Positions 33,091-44,481 of a DNA stretch of 64,000 nucleotides are shown here, in pieces. Under the pieces are notes generated by a model that saw only the letters and a program-made list of their open reading frames with translations, had not been told where the DNA came from and searched no databases. A program made the translations under genes and the position numbers. The DNA comes from Roridomyces roridus (lineage: Eukaryota; Basidiomycota; Agaricomycetes; Agaricales; Mycenaceae). Each line of letters starts with the position of its first letter. Position 1 is the first letter of the stretch. The stretch spans positions 186,001-250,000 of the forward strand of contig JARKIF010000021.1 of assembly GCA_029378245.1 (NCBI GenBank), given 5' to 3'.

Positions 33091-34431
33091 ATGCGACTTC
33101 CCTTTGGGCTTGTGTTACTATGTCTCCCGGCGTCCACGGTACTTGGGAAGCTCCTGCTTGACCTAGGTGCGCCGCTGGCAACCGTAGTCGACCCAGGCAG
33201 AAGGAGAAAATGGACAAGATCAGAGACTTTGCGACAGATATCGCTCTCATACAGGATGTCGAATTCTTTGCCCGCAATTTTGGTGCCCTGGGGGCTTGTA
33301 AGTTTCGTTCTCTCCTCTCGTGCCACTACCTCATCTTTGTAGATTTTGATGCCACGGCACCCGGTTCAAAGCCACCGCGCTGCGTGTTCAGAACCTCCTG
33401 GCCGAAATCACTCCCGATTCTCCCGAAGCCAAGTGTGTTTCGCTCCTCATCCGTTGCCACGAGAATGACTGTGATCCTCAGCCTCCCTGTGGAGTTCAAT
33501 GCATGGCTGCGAGATCTTCAGGGGACGTATGTATCCTGCCGGATGCACGTACGTCTTGAACTCTCAAACGGAAGAGTGCTGACGTTTCTAGTTCCCGCGC
33601 GACTAATGTCTACAACTATTACAAGAAGCAGATGAAAAAGGTCAAGGATGCGACGGGCGCGGGTCCTCCCAATGTCAAGTGCTTCCCTGTATATGCTGCA
33701 ACTGCGGTGTGTTTTCAAACCCCACACGGAAGTGAATTTACTGACAAAACGATTCAGTCACTCCTCAAAGCTTCAATTTCGCTGTAGCTATTCATCCGTC
33801 TATCTTTTGGGGCCCATTCACATGGTTCGTAGAACTTGCTTCCCGCTCCGCCTACGTTTCCGTCCTGCGACATGCCCGGTACTAAAGGACGATTCATGAT
33901 AACGCGGGATTATGCTGGTAATCCTGTCTACAGCGCCGCCGCTGCCTGGACAATCATGGGCTCCGGAAATGCGGTATGTGGTTGACGCTCCTTCATACAC
34001 TGAAACTCACCGTTCAACACACTTTTCATCAGCAATACTACGCACTCGGGCCAGGAACGTCCCTTGCAGCGGGCGAGCACTTCATTGTCAATGATCTCTC
34101 CACGAGCTGCAACGGACACTGCAACGGCGTGTACGAGATGGCCCTCGCTCCCGCCGGCACCGGCTACTCCGCTGCGAACATTGAACTCAACTGCAACGGC
34201 CAGACCGGCAACAAGCTGGTTGCCGCGTCTTTCCACTTTGTTGTCAACGGTCAGCAGCTGCAATGTGTCGTGATTAACAAGAACGACGGGACGAATGCGT
34301 ATTTCACCATCTATGGGCCGACGGTGGCTGCTGCCAAGACTTGTGCCAACGCTGCGGTCACGGAAGAGCTCGCGGCCATGTACCCGAATGCTGATCTCTC
34401 GTCGGCGGATTTTGGAATCGACCCGTCGTAG
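33091..34431 (+). CDS. Secreted protein of unknown function with HPSIFWGPF motif
   Basis: The short leader MRLPFGLVLLCLPAST is followed, after an intron of about 70 nt, by KEKMDKIRDFATDIALIQDVEFFARNFGALGA. Further exons encode HGTRFKATALRVQNLLAEITPDSPEAK, PPCGVQCMAARSSGD, YNYYKKQMKKVKDATGAGPPNVKCFPVYAAT, VTPQSFNFAVAIHPSIFWGPFTW and AAAAWTIMGSGNA. A long last exon follows (QYYALGPGTSLAAGEHFIVND...NADLSSADFGIDPS). Joins keep phase. The exon between 33840 and 33960 is the least certain; I favour an intron from GTACTAAAG to the CTACAG before the Ala run. No HExxH or other catalytic signature is seen. It is probably extracellular. Confidence 0.65.
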
Positions 34432-35361
34432 TTGTATTTTCCTTATACAACCTAATTTTTTCATCCATGCGAACTTTGAGAGTTGGTACTTGGTCTGGAG
34501 TAGACTGTGGTGCAGACTCCCTTATCCGAGGAGTACATATCCGAAAGGCCTCGAGCACACAAGCGGGGCGGTTTCCACCACGAATGCCAGCGACGGGTCT
34601 TTGCAACAATTGGAAACAAAACCAAAGAAACGGGAGACAGTCAGGCTGGCAGGGGCTTTGTTCCGTCTACCACTTCAACACGGCCGCCGATCATCGGATC
34701 AGTAGTTCCAGGGCAAATGAGTCACTGCGGCGATGCTCTACGCGCTCTCTTTCTTTGTTACCGCCATGAGTCCCATGACTCGACTTCAGGCTCTGTCAGC
34801 ACCTCCTCCCAGCTTAGACCAATTCCTTGTTCCTGCCGACGTCTCAAACCCCGAAATTTCCGTCGACCGCGGCTAATGGAAATTGGAGCGACAGTGAATC
34901 AGTCATGTCGTCCGCGTCGGAGCGCTTGTGCCTGACAATGGAAACAAACCGTCTACTGCTGCGGACTCGCCGCTTCATTCAGTCTCAGGGTTGTCCTGCT
35001 GCATAGTCAGACTGCTGCGGATAGTCATCAAGCTTGATAAAGAAATTCATCCATTTCGTCTTTTTTCTGTTCTCGAGTGCCATTTTTACCCCTCACCGCT
35101 TTCCACAGGCTTCCTGTGTCCTCAGAGCTGTGAAGTCCGACGAAATCCTCACAAAAGGCCACGCAAAGTGCGCAACCCACGCAGTCACCGGAGGCCTCAG
35201 ATCACTGTGCTTATCAATCTTCGACATAGACGGCTGCGACTGCGGTGCATTTCGTTAATCTAAACTATGACTCGACTCGAGCGCTTACAAGTTCAATTTA
35301 AAGGTCGCGGAAAGGATGTTCGTCATACAAACCTTCCTCACCGCGCGCCCCACCCAGCACA
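34432..35361. other. Intergenic region
   Basis: No supported gene. It contains the promoter of the arrestin-like gene; I see no TATA box close to 35362. Confidence 0.4.
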
Positions 35362-37329
35362 ATGTTGTCCGTCGCTGCCTCCACTCTCCCGGCCTACACC
35401 CCCTCGAGCCAGGTTCCATCCTACTCTCCCGAACCCAGCTCAGACGAACTCCTCGTCGAACACAATCCGCGCATAAAAGCGCGTGTCCTTGGTGGCACGC
35501 GCATCACAAAATCTGGTCTCGACACCGTCGTGCTCACGAACCAGGATCCGAACGCGGAGGTCCCCAGCTACGGTCGTAGCGGCCTCATCACTGGCTTTGT
35601 AGACCTTCAGGTGCGCGAAAAGGTCTCGGAAGTCGTGCTCAAGGTATATCACAGCGTATTCTTTGGGTGTATGGCCAAGCTGACAGCGCGCTAGCTCAAG
35701 GGCAAGATGGTGGCCATCATTGAGCGTGGTTCCGTGTCCAACAAGGTCCTGGACGAGTCTTACGTCCTCTGGCCATTGCCGTCTCAAAACGCGGCCGCCG
35801 AACCCTGTGCCGGTTCCGTCCCCTTCTCCGTCGTCCTCCCCGCGAAATTCCAACGAGATGATCACGCCAAGTTCCCCCTTCCCGCGTCCTACAACGCTTC
35901 CTTCATCACCATGGGGGGCAGCTCTATCAAAATCGCGTACACTCACTGCATTCCGCGACCGTGTAGGCAAGGCTATGCCTTGCAGTGCCGACATCTGCCT
36001 ACCGCCTTAGGCACACCATTTTTGCTGTGCCTAGGTCAGAAAAATGCAAACTGTGCCTCGCTGTGCCGACCCTCTGCCTACCCTCTGCCTACCCCCAGCG
36101 GGTAGCTGTGCCTACCGCTGGGCCTCTTCACCTGGCCTCTCAACGGCGGTGCAACGGCGCCTCCACGGTCTGACAGCTGTGTGAGCCTCACAGATCTGAG
36201 TATCATCCTCCGGCCAACAGCTTCCCTCGGTTGTAGACGGAACCTCAGACAGCGTCTTAGCCACGAGCGTCGAATTATGAATAAGTGAGGCCTGGGTTAA
36301 GGAAGAAGCCGACAACAAGCTGCGTTAATGAAGAGGACTGATGAGAAAACGTGCAAAATTTGCCGAGTTTTGTGTGTCCACTGTCAGATGGGTATCAAAT
36401 AACTTTCTCATGTCTTGTCAAGCCACCCACGCGAGTCGGGGCGACTCATGGGCTCTCATGGGCGACTCTGGGGATGTGTACAACGGCGAAACTAAACTAA
36501 GACCACATAGGCAGAAGGAAACTCACCCAACTCAGCTGGGTCTATCCTCAACTGTGCCGACGTGTGCCTACACCCCTAGGCACACCCTGTGCCTACCAGG
36601 CCTCGGAATGCAGTGACTCTCTCTGTGGTGGTCACGCGCAACCGTGGGCGCAAGTTCGCCGCCCTCCTCTCTTCCAAAAACACGACGAACGTCCCATTCT
36701 TGCACACTCCTCTTACGCGCCCTGCGCGCCCCATCCCGTCGTCCAGCAGCTCCTTTCTCGCGGATCTCAAGGTCATGCCGGACGAGTGGCGTCAATCGAG
36801 CACCGTCGCTCACGCGCGGCCACAAAAGGCTACTTCACCGTCGGGGCTCGCATCCGAGTCTGTCGACCTCGACCTCTTCACACCCACAGCGGGGGTTTTT
36901 GCGCTCAAAGACGCTATCCCCATCCACGTCCAGCTGGCGGGTTCCCTTCCTTCCCTCCGCGAGTTCATCGATTCGACTGGCGGGACGGCGCAGGTGGAGG
37001 TGACCCTCGTTCGTCAGCTGCTTATCCAGATCCAGGGCTGCCTCGAGCCGACGAGGCAGACACTCGGTCGTGTCGTCCTTGATCCGACTCCGCCCTCCTT
37101 CTCCTCCTCCTCTCCCTCATCGAAAAGCGGCGCGGCCCTGGACTGGACGGGCAGCCTGCGCTGCATGCCCGGTGTCACTGTCGGATCGTTCGACGCCGGC
37201 GTCGTCAAGGCACAGGACTTTATCGTCGTCGATGTCCGGCCTTCAAGTTCCACATCTCACTTCGCGCCCATCCGCCACTCCCACTCTATTCGTCTCGTCA
37301 CAGATTCCTGGCCGGACGAATACACTTAG
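35362..37329 (+). CDS. Arrestin-like protein interrupted by a CACTA-type element
   Basis: Alpha-arrestin-like adaptor that could link membrane cargo to ubiquitination. The N-terminal blocks are GLITGFVDLQVREKVSEVVLK, then after a 51-nt intron (35644-35694) LKGKMVAIIERG, VPFSVVLPAKF and PASYNASF...GSSIKIAYT. The C-terminal half resumes with LSVVVTRNRGRKF, PLTRPARPIP, DAIPIHVQLAG, VEVTLVRQLLIQIQG and the stop at 37329. Between the halves lies a 672-bp insertion flanked by ACT on both sides. Removing it plus one ACT gives an unbroken YTLSVVV reading, so the target was exon. If the insertion is spliced from 35963 to 36613 the frame is kept, with eight extra residues. Otherwise the gene is dead. 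No PPxY motif is seen. Confidence 0.7.
35944..36615. mobile_element. Non-autonomous CACTA (EnSpm/CMC) element
   Basis: Perfect 12-bp terminal inverted repeats are present: CACTGCATTCCG at the left end and CGGAATGCAGTG at the right. They are flanked by a 3-bp duplication ACT (35941-35943 and 36616-36618). The CACTG start, 3-bp duplication and subterminal clusters of CTGTGCC/TGCCTAC/GTAGGCA in both orientations are the hallmarks of CACTA transposons. No transposase is encoded in 672 bp, so it must have been mobilised in trans. It sits inside an arrestin-like exon. Confidence 0.85.
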
Positions 37330-38014
37330 CCTCCCTCCCCTCCATTCATCCCTTCGACGATTTTAGATCCACGGTCATTTGCATCGATCCATTATCCTTG
37401 TTATATTGCTGCTGTTGTATTTCCTGCAATGGGAAGCACAGGTGCGCGCAGGCCAGGTGTGTTTCATCCTCCTCTTTTATTTCGGAGCGGGGTTCTGACG
37501 CCTTGTGTTAGATGAATGCCCGTGTTTCGGAGTTGCGCTTTATACGGACGGCCCTCTTCCGCTCTGTAATCCGTTGTTACCGTCGTCCGTACGCAATTAG
37601 AAAATGCCTATACGAGCATAGAGTGAATGAATACACATCATATTTATCTTCCGCTTGTCCTCGTCTGCTCAAATATTGAACCAGGTCGCGGATAATCGAA
37701 CAGCTTTTCGGGAGGTGAGGTGAATATGAATATGAGTACGATGACGCACCGTCCCGAACCAACATTAACAACCTGTGGTTGGGCAGATATCGGCGTGGGG
37801 TCCATGGAGCGACGCGTTGCGTACGGGAAGTCGATCGTCAAACCGAAGATGTCGGAATCAAAGACAAAGAGAGCGACACTGATAGTCGGATCAACTCGGC
37901 ATCATGATATCTTGCCGCTGGCGACCTTGGTCCCTGGCTGTGCTTGGGCTGTGCACACTGCACAGGCTCTCGGCGTTAATTGCCGTGCCCTGCCAACCTT
38001 CTTCAAGCTCCTCC
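37330..38014. other. Intergenic region
   Basis: 3' region of the arrestin-like gene and promoter of the next gene. No other feature is seen. Confidence 0.4.
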
Positions 38015-40275
38015 ATGGACATCTCCAGCGTTCGCAACGACTCCAAGTCGGTCCAAGATGGCTCTGACTCATATCTGTACGTGTTCTTCAGCCTTCCGGG
38101 CCAGTCACACCTGCCGACGCCCAACAGGCAGGGATCTTCTTTTTTCAATCGAGCTCAACACTTCGAGGTCTCCGGCGGCACATTCACGCATATCACCAAC
38201 ATCCACCATAAATCTAGTCCCGATTTCCGCATGATCCCCGTGGGAGATATCGACGTCCGCGACACAATCGCATACCACCGGCCGCACCAGATGCGTTTCG
38301 TGAAGCAGATTTATTCCGCTCGGATTGACAGTCGAGAGTCCCCCATGACTGTCGCATTATACATCGGGGAGGATGCAGAGGAGGTGAGATTTTTTCTCCT
38401 CAGTGGACGATGCTCAATCCGTGCCACTCAGGAATGGCGTCGCGAGATCTCGAAGTATTCACATCTTCGGTCAGTGGAAATTTCCTTCCTATGCAGTGGC
38501 TAAAAGTAGGGAACAGGCATCCGAATCTGATGCAATTATATGCGGCAGCAACATCGGGCGGGATTTGCGCCACCATATTCCACGACGGTCTGTCATTGTA
38601 GTCCCGGTTCGCATGCGCAACGTACAACTATAACTTCAACAGAATTGATACCACTGAATCACGTCTACCAGACGTACAGTCGGCACTCTCCCCTTTGGGC
38701 GGTTTATGTCCTGTTCTGCTCCGTATGTCCTCTCTTCCGGGTCTGGGCGATCGCCAATGTTTATCCTCCAGAATTCACTATGTCATGTAAGTAATCGAAA
38801 TTTCGATGCCCAAATCCACCTGCACACTGCTAGGACGCATCGCGAACACACGAAGAAAATTTCCCAGCGGCGTAGGTTAGTCGATTCAAAGCTCGCAAAG
38901 TCTCTCCGCATCCTCAACTTCTTGAACAGCATTCGTACGGGTTTGAACACTGGTTGCGCAGCAGCAGCGGGCGACTCTGCTTAGACTTCACAATTGGATC
39001 ACCCGGAACGGACGACTACTTGGTGGTTGCGAATATGCTTCCTCACGGCGCAATCTGGGGAGCTGTCCGGTGGTTTGAGCCGCAACCGGAGTCGCTCGTT
39101 CTTTCAACTTTGCCTCTGGCAAACTGGGGGTGGGGGTGGGGGTGGGGTTGCGTGGCTGATCACAAGTTATTCACCATCCCCACACCATCCACGGTGTACC
39201 TAGGTGCAGTTGTCGATGCAAGCTGCCGAAAGGACGGCCCATTCCGGGAAATAGCAGCGATGTCTTCAGACGGGAATTTATATCTCGACTGGGCCCTCGG
39301 ACAGGAGTACACAATGCGACACACAGTAATGCAGAACCACTGGACTCGGTAAGCCGCCCCAGTTGCGCATTGGATATTCTATTTTAAACCCAAATTATCA
39401 GTGTAGCTACATGCGACGTCGGCAATATCTCGTTGCAACATCCATTGACGACACCGATTGCTGGATGAATCAAGCAAACTACATTTTTGACCGCCTGCAA
39501 ATCACATCGGAACACGAAAAATATGGTAGGTGCATCAGCCTTGTGAAAATGCCTTGCTTATGTGGTGTCAAAGTCCTCATGCATCGTGTCAAGTTCACAC
39601 TGCGATTTGAGAAGACCCTCGAAGAGCCACCGGCCGGCTACCTGTTCATATGCCCCGCCTCTGACTTCCAAGTTGGTCCATTGGAGTTCCGATGGCCTCA
39701 ATGTCCGGCCTATTGGAGTCTCGATGAATCCGGCGAGGAACAACTCAGTGAAGAGGAAGCGCACCTAATGGGCTTTCCGGACATGTCTTTCACAACCGAC
39801 ATAGATGGCTCCTCTTGGCAACAGAGCGCTTACACTGCGGTGGCAAAACTTCATCGAGCCAAGGGCTTTGATCCATATACACAAGACGTAGCCCGACATC
39901 TCAAGAACCCTCTTTTTCGGGTTTCGACCGAGCGTCAGCGACCTTTTGCACATAGTGCGTATTTCATGTTCCGCCTCCTTCTCCAATCCAATACTATTTA
40001 GTCGACGACAAGAGCGAGGAAGATTTTCAACCCGAAGGCGACACCGAAGCTAACGACGGGCCTGGCGCTACCTTGGTGATCGGTGCGTACTATCGCAATT
40101 CAATTCCGAGTCATCTATGTACGCTGACCGTCACTATGAATCAGACGTGTATGACGACAGACGCCTTGATGTAGAGTTGCTTCCGATTCCCCGTGACGGT
40201 CGTCGATGGGTGGAGATCGTTCGCTTTGCACTGATTCTCTTCAATACTCTGCTTCTTCTGTATGGCAGGCTGTAG
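38015..40275 (+). CDS. Agaricomycete-specific multi-exon protein with kinase-like segment and C-terminal TM helix
   Basis: A family I recognise only as a recurrent hypothetical protein in mushroom genomes. Exons give SFFNRAQHFEVSGGTFTHI, GDIDVRD, YSARID, VALYIGEDAEE then EWRREISKYSHLR, NRHPNLMQLYAAATSGGICATIFHDE, LIPLNHVYQTYSRHSP, SSSGRLCLDF, WMNQANYIFDRLQITSEHEKY, EEPPAGYLFICPASDF, SSWQQSAYTAVAKLHRAKGFDP and a final IVRFALILFNTLLLLYGRL. The ALYIGEDAEE...HPNLMQLYA...IFHDELIP series looks like subdomains of a degraded protein kinase N-lobe. There is no catalytic loop, so it is probably not an active kinase. Exon joins between about 38730 and 38945 are unresolved. The last hydrophobic segment suggests tail anchoring. 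Confidence 0.6.
39126..39147 (+). repeat. GGGGGT hexanucleotide microsatellite in coding sequence
   Basis: Three to four GGGGGT units are read in frame as alternating Trp-Gly within the 38015 gene. Whole-unit length changes would add or remove WG dipeptides without breaking the frame. Confidence 0.6.
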
Positions 40276-40789
40276 CCACAGCTCCTTCGACTGCTAATAC
40301 GTTCGATATAACTCGCCGTCATGTTATACTCACTTATCAAAGTTGTGCTCTACTCTCTCCACCCAACTCAGCACTCTAGGCAGCTCTCGCCGCAATCTAG
40401 ACTGCTTCCACGGGAGCAGAATCCGAAAGGACGCCACGCACCAGTCTATCCAGGACGTTGGGATTCCACTCGTTATGATGCTTGTGAGAAGAGCCGCATT
40501 CTCAGTGGCAGGGGTGGTCTCGTTCCCTTCGTCTGGCGTGAGGAGGTTTGGCGTTTTATACCGGCTATCACAGGACCAGCGTATGGCCACAAACCAACGT
40601 TCACAATTCACTGGAGCCATAAGACAGACAAGGCGTATCCATCGTCGTGTCTGTCGTTGATTATATATATAATAGATATAGGAAGCGCCTGTGGCCGAAT
40701 GAGAATGACGAGGACGAAAAGGAATTCAAACTCACGAATATACATAAAGATATGCCTCCTGGAACCCGGCGTCCGCCGTCCACTCTTCA
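40276..40789. other. Convergent intergenic region
   Basis: This separates two genes that converge here. An AT-rich stretch (TTATATATATAATAGATATAG near 40655) is the only notable feature. Confidence 0.4.
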
Positions 40790-43291
40790 CTACAAATCCA
40801 CCAAGTGACCCTCCTGCCCTCCCGCCCCTCCATCTCCCTCAGTCTCCGTCTCAGTCCCACTCAAACTCTCGCCTTCCCCACCGATGCTCGCGCTCTTACC
40901 CGAAATATCCAACGTATCAGCCAAACTCGACAAACTAGCACGATACATGTTCCCTCCATACGCATGCAACGCATCCGACGTCTCGTCCGGACCCGAGCCC
41001 AAAAAGCCCGTTAGCGTAATCCGCTCATCTGCCGAATTCGACTCGTCCGCCGGCGAGAGTGCATCCGCCACCGACACCTCACTCTCACCGGCACCACGCG
41101 CAGACAATATGGACGTCGCACCAGGGGGAAACCACGCATTCTGACAAGGCGTCTTTTTCAGCCCATCGATATCGCCTTTGATAATGTCCCGGCAGAACAT
41201 GTCCAAATCTAAATCATTGTCGTCGTACCCTGTGTAATATCTCGTCTGCGTCGGAGGACAGGAGGGATAGAGGCGACGCACCGAAAGGCTGTTCAATCTC
41301 CTCGCCCGCAGCTACGAAGCCTAGGTACACGAATGCCCCAACGCAGACCTACGAAAATCAAACCATGAGCCTCTCCTTGAAATCGACGAATAGAGGTGGA
41401 CGCACGGCCGGGACGGTATGCCATCCAAAATCACTGACAAGCTGGAGAGGCAGGAGGAAGAGGTACATCCATACGACGCTACGCAACGTCAGCCGTTATA
41501 CACTAATATCCGAGGAATATGGGACTCACTGTCTTGAAATAACATTCAAAATCGCCCGGACCAAACGCAAAACAGGGAGGTGACGCACCGAATATGCACT
41601 GAATACACACTATCCTTGCATCAGCTTTCAAAATGTAGTGAAGAAAGAAATAACTCACAAGGGAAGCGGTGTAGTCAAAATCTGCTCCAACGCTACCGTC
41701 CGGTGAGCACCGAAGGGGAAGACGGGAAGGCGAATCACGTACTAGTCAAACTCGCTTCAAACTGCTGTATCGAAGTCATGAGGTTTCCCATCGTGCTTCC
41801 CGGCACGGTCGCTCGTTCCTCGAGCACACTCAGCCATTCTGACAGACAGCGTAAGATCTGCGGCGAGTTGGGGTGAGAGGAGAAGAATAAAGAAAGGGAA
41901 AGAAGGAGAACACGCACTTCCTCAGGCAAGTTCTCCCCTTTCTCAACCTCCTCCAGCTCCGCCACTTGGTGCGGATGTACAGGCCCACTCCACGTCCGCA
42001 TCCGGTGTCGCATCCTAGAAGAAAGATCCTACAGACATTATTCCTCCGGCGCCTGACTGGAATTGAAACCGCACTTACCCCCCACCGATCGCCATCCTCC
42101 ATATCTCTCTTCGTATCCTTCCACCACCCCCTTACCCAGCCTACCAAACCAGCAAAGAACCCAGCGAATGGAATTACATCCGGATCCACGCGACTCAACA
42201 CCGTGTTTTGATTTTGCGGCTGACGCGCGGGGTCAGCGGCGGGGAGGAGGGCAAAGTGTGGCAGTGGGCCAGGTGTGGCGGGCAGTGGGGCCGGTACCGT
42301 CAGGGCAGAGGGTCGTTTCGATGCATGCGTCGTGGATTTGTTGGCGTCAACACCGGACGATGTACCAGAGGTAGCAGTGGGAGGCACGGGGACGGGCGCA
42401 GCTGGTGGAGGGTCCAGGGGTTCGACTGCGGAGGCTACGGTCGGACGTGGATTATTCGGGTCTGTGAACTAACGACAATGTCAATAGGACGAAGAGGGAG
42501 GTGCTAGATAACGCACGTCATGCAAAGGCCGAACGAGGTGGTATAAATCCTCGTAGTATATCCCCACTTCGCCTCGTAGATGGTGCTTCAACGCAACGGC
42601 GAACCTGGAATCAACTGGGTGCTTGGTTCCAGAGGGAGGGGTAGAGTACGCACGCTTCCAGCAAATCCAACGCCATCCGTTTTTCCGCCATGACTTTCCC
42701 CATTTCCTGCGGCGAGCGCCCAGCCAGCGGCCCCGGAGTCAAGCGCGGTGGAATGTGGTACCACACGAGGCGCCCCGTCGTTCGAACGTTGCGTATCACG
42801 TCGGCCCAGGCAGTTCGTCCCAGCCAGTAGCGATCGTAGCTGCATAGATGAGTAAACAAAGAGGGAAAACAGATAAAGACGCACCCGCTACTGGCACGGT
42901 AAGAGATTACAAAGCCAATGACCACCCCTTAAACGCGGTGAGAGTCGTCCCAGAAGAGAAGCGCAGCACGCACCCATAACCGTGAGCATGACATTCGGTA
43001 TCCTCAGCATCGTCTCCATCGACTTCCATAGATACACAATGAGCGTAGCGAACAGGGTATGTAGACTGCGTAACGTATGTGTCAACATGTCAGGGATGAA
43101 GGAGGGGAGGAGACCCACAGCACCGCCGGCCAGATCTTCCACACCACGCTCCCTCTTCCAAAAGTCCATCGGAGACGCGTGTAGGTGGGTATTTTAGGTA
43201 TGAAGGGCGCGGCTGTGGGGCGCATCGCGGGGAGGAGGGAGTGGTTCCCTGTGAAGGAACGCTTCGCGTTGAGGCTGCGAGCGGGCATCAT
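40790..43291 (-). CDS. Bestrophin-type anion channel (RFP-TM/UPF0187)
   Basis: Predicted chloride/anion channel in plasma or vacuolar membrane. The start at 43291 (MMPARSLN) leads to RWTFGRGSVVWKIWPAVL, HTLFATLIVYLWKS, VIGFVISYRASSGYDRYWLGRTAWADVIRN and VMAEKRMALDLLEA. The next exons give FAVALKHHLRGEVGIYYEDLYHLVRPLHD, a Pro/Thr/Ala-rich linker, VAELEEVEKGENLPEEI, LVSDFGWHTVPATFYVSFIFLGFVAAGEEIEQPFGYDDNDLDLD and FCRDII. These are family hallmarks, including the conserved SSGYDRYW and the acidic GYDDNDLDLD cluster. The C-terminus is a long acidic Ser-rich tail ending HLVDL. All introns are short GT-AG and keep frame. It appears intact. Confidence 0.85.
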
Positions 43292-43535
43292 GAGCGACGG
43301 GAGAGGTAGATGGTGGCGAGAAGCAAGAGTGATTGATGGGCGCTCTGTTAGCCGATTTGATCGGAGTTCGGAGGGAGCCAAAGCTCGAATTTATCTTTTC
43401 TCGTGTTGAATGCGTGACATGGGCGTTCAGTGAGGAAATTTCTGCCGGGCATCTTTCCCCGTCTCGGATCTAAGAAAAGCGCCCATTTTCGGGGCAGGAC
43501 CGCGATGGGCCCGATCATCGAGTAGCAGCAAGGTA

Positions 43536-44260
43536 TGGCAGGTATACTGTAGCAAAACTGGGCACCAATTTCCTGAAAACCACACAACCTAAACTCACCA
43601 AAGAGCACAACCTCCAAAGACGACACAAGTTCAACTTTCAACAACACAGGTTCAACTTTACCTGATAAAAATGACACAACCCCAACACAACATAGCTCTG
43701 CTATGAACTCTATAGCACCAGGGCCATTAGGTCAAATCACAATGTCGCAGACCGCGAAATCCCCGGACATCAAATCTTGATCTGCTCAGTGGGGTCATCA
43801 ACCTTTCCGGGGGCATGCTGATGGATGTAATCAAGGCATGTTTCCATCTATTCTGACGGCAGCCATTATTAGATGTTACCCGCACCTTCTGAGGGTCAAG
43901 CGGGAATCAACAGAATTCAGAAAGCGTTGACAATTCACCCCCAGAATGTCATGTAGCCATGGGGCCCCGACGGCATCAACCGGGACACCATCGGCAATCA
44001 GTCTGGCAAACTGTGTCGAACTTCCTATTTAACTAATACCAAGGGGACTAAGTGTAGTTGCCACCCCCTGGTTGTGCCATTGGTGTCAAGAAAACGAAGG
44101 ATGTGTTCACTATTTCGTTCACTTTTTTAGGTTGTGTTGTTTTTTGTTGAGCCGTGTCAAGTCATTCACTTTTGTTAGTAAATTGCCCTGAGTTGTGTCA
44201 TTTCTGCTCAAAAAACCACAGGGTGTGTTGAAAAACAGTTTTGCTACACTATACCTGCCA
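43536..44260. mobile_element. TA-flanked terminal-inverted-repeat element (non-autonomous)
   Basis: A 725-bp element with 25-bp inverted termini that begin TGGCAGGTATA and end GCAAAACTG, with one mismatch between the two ends. TA dinucleotides flank both sides (43534-43535 and 44261-44262). The inner flanks are rich in ACACAACC/GGTTGTGT words in opposite orientations. No transposase frame is present. A TA target fits the Tc1/mariner-like range, but the class is inferred only. Confidence 0.75.
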
Positions 44261-44481
44261 TAGCAAGACAACTGAGCATGTATTTTGGCACAGGTAGCAA
44301 ACTATGAGACGGGTAGCAAACTATCAGACAAGGTGATATTCGGAGGAACGCTCGCAGCGCCGCGAATGTTTTGGATATGATTGAACATCTGATCGAATAT
44401 TTGTGGAAGAAAGGTCGGCTTTCACTTGGAATTTCGTCAGCACAACGGCAACCTGTCCAAAGGTTGATGAACACACCTGGA

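Noticed and set aside
33091..34431. Deuterolysin-like (M35) metalloprotease
   Set aside because: Some segments look protease-like at first glance, but no HExxH or distal Asp motif is present in any frame, so I left the function open.
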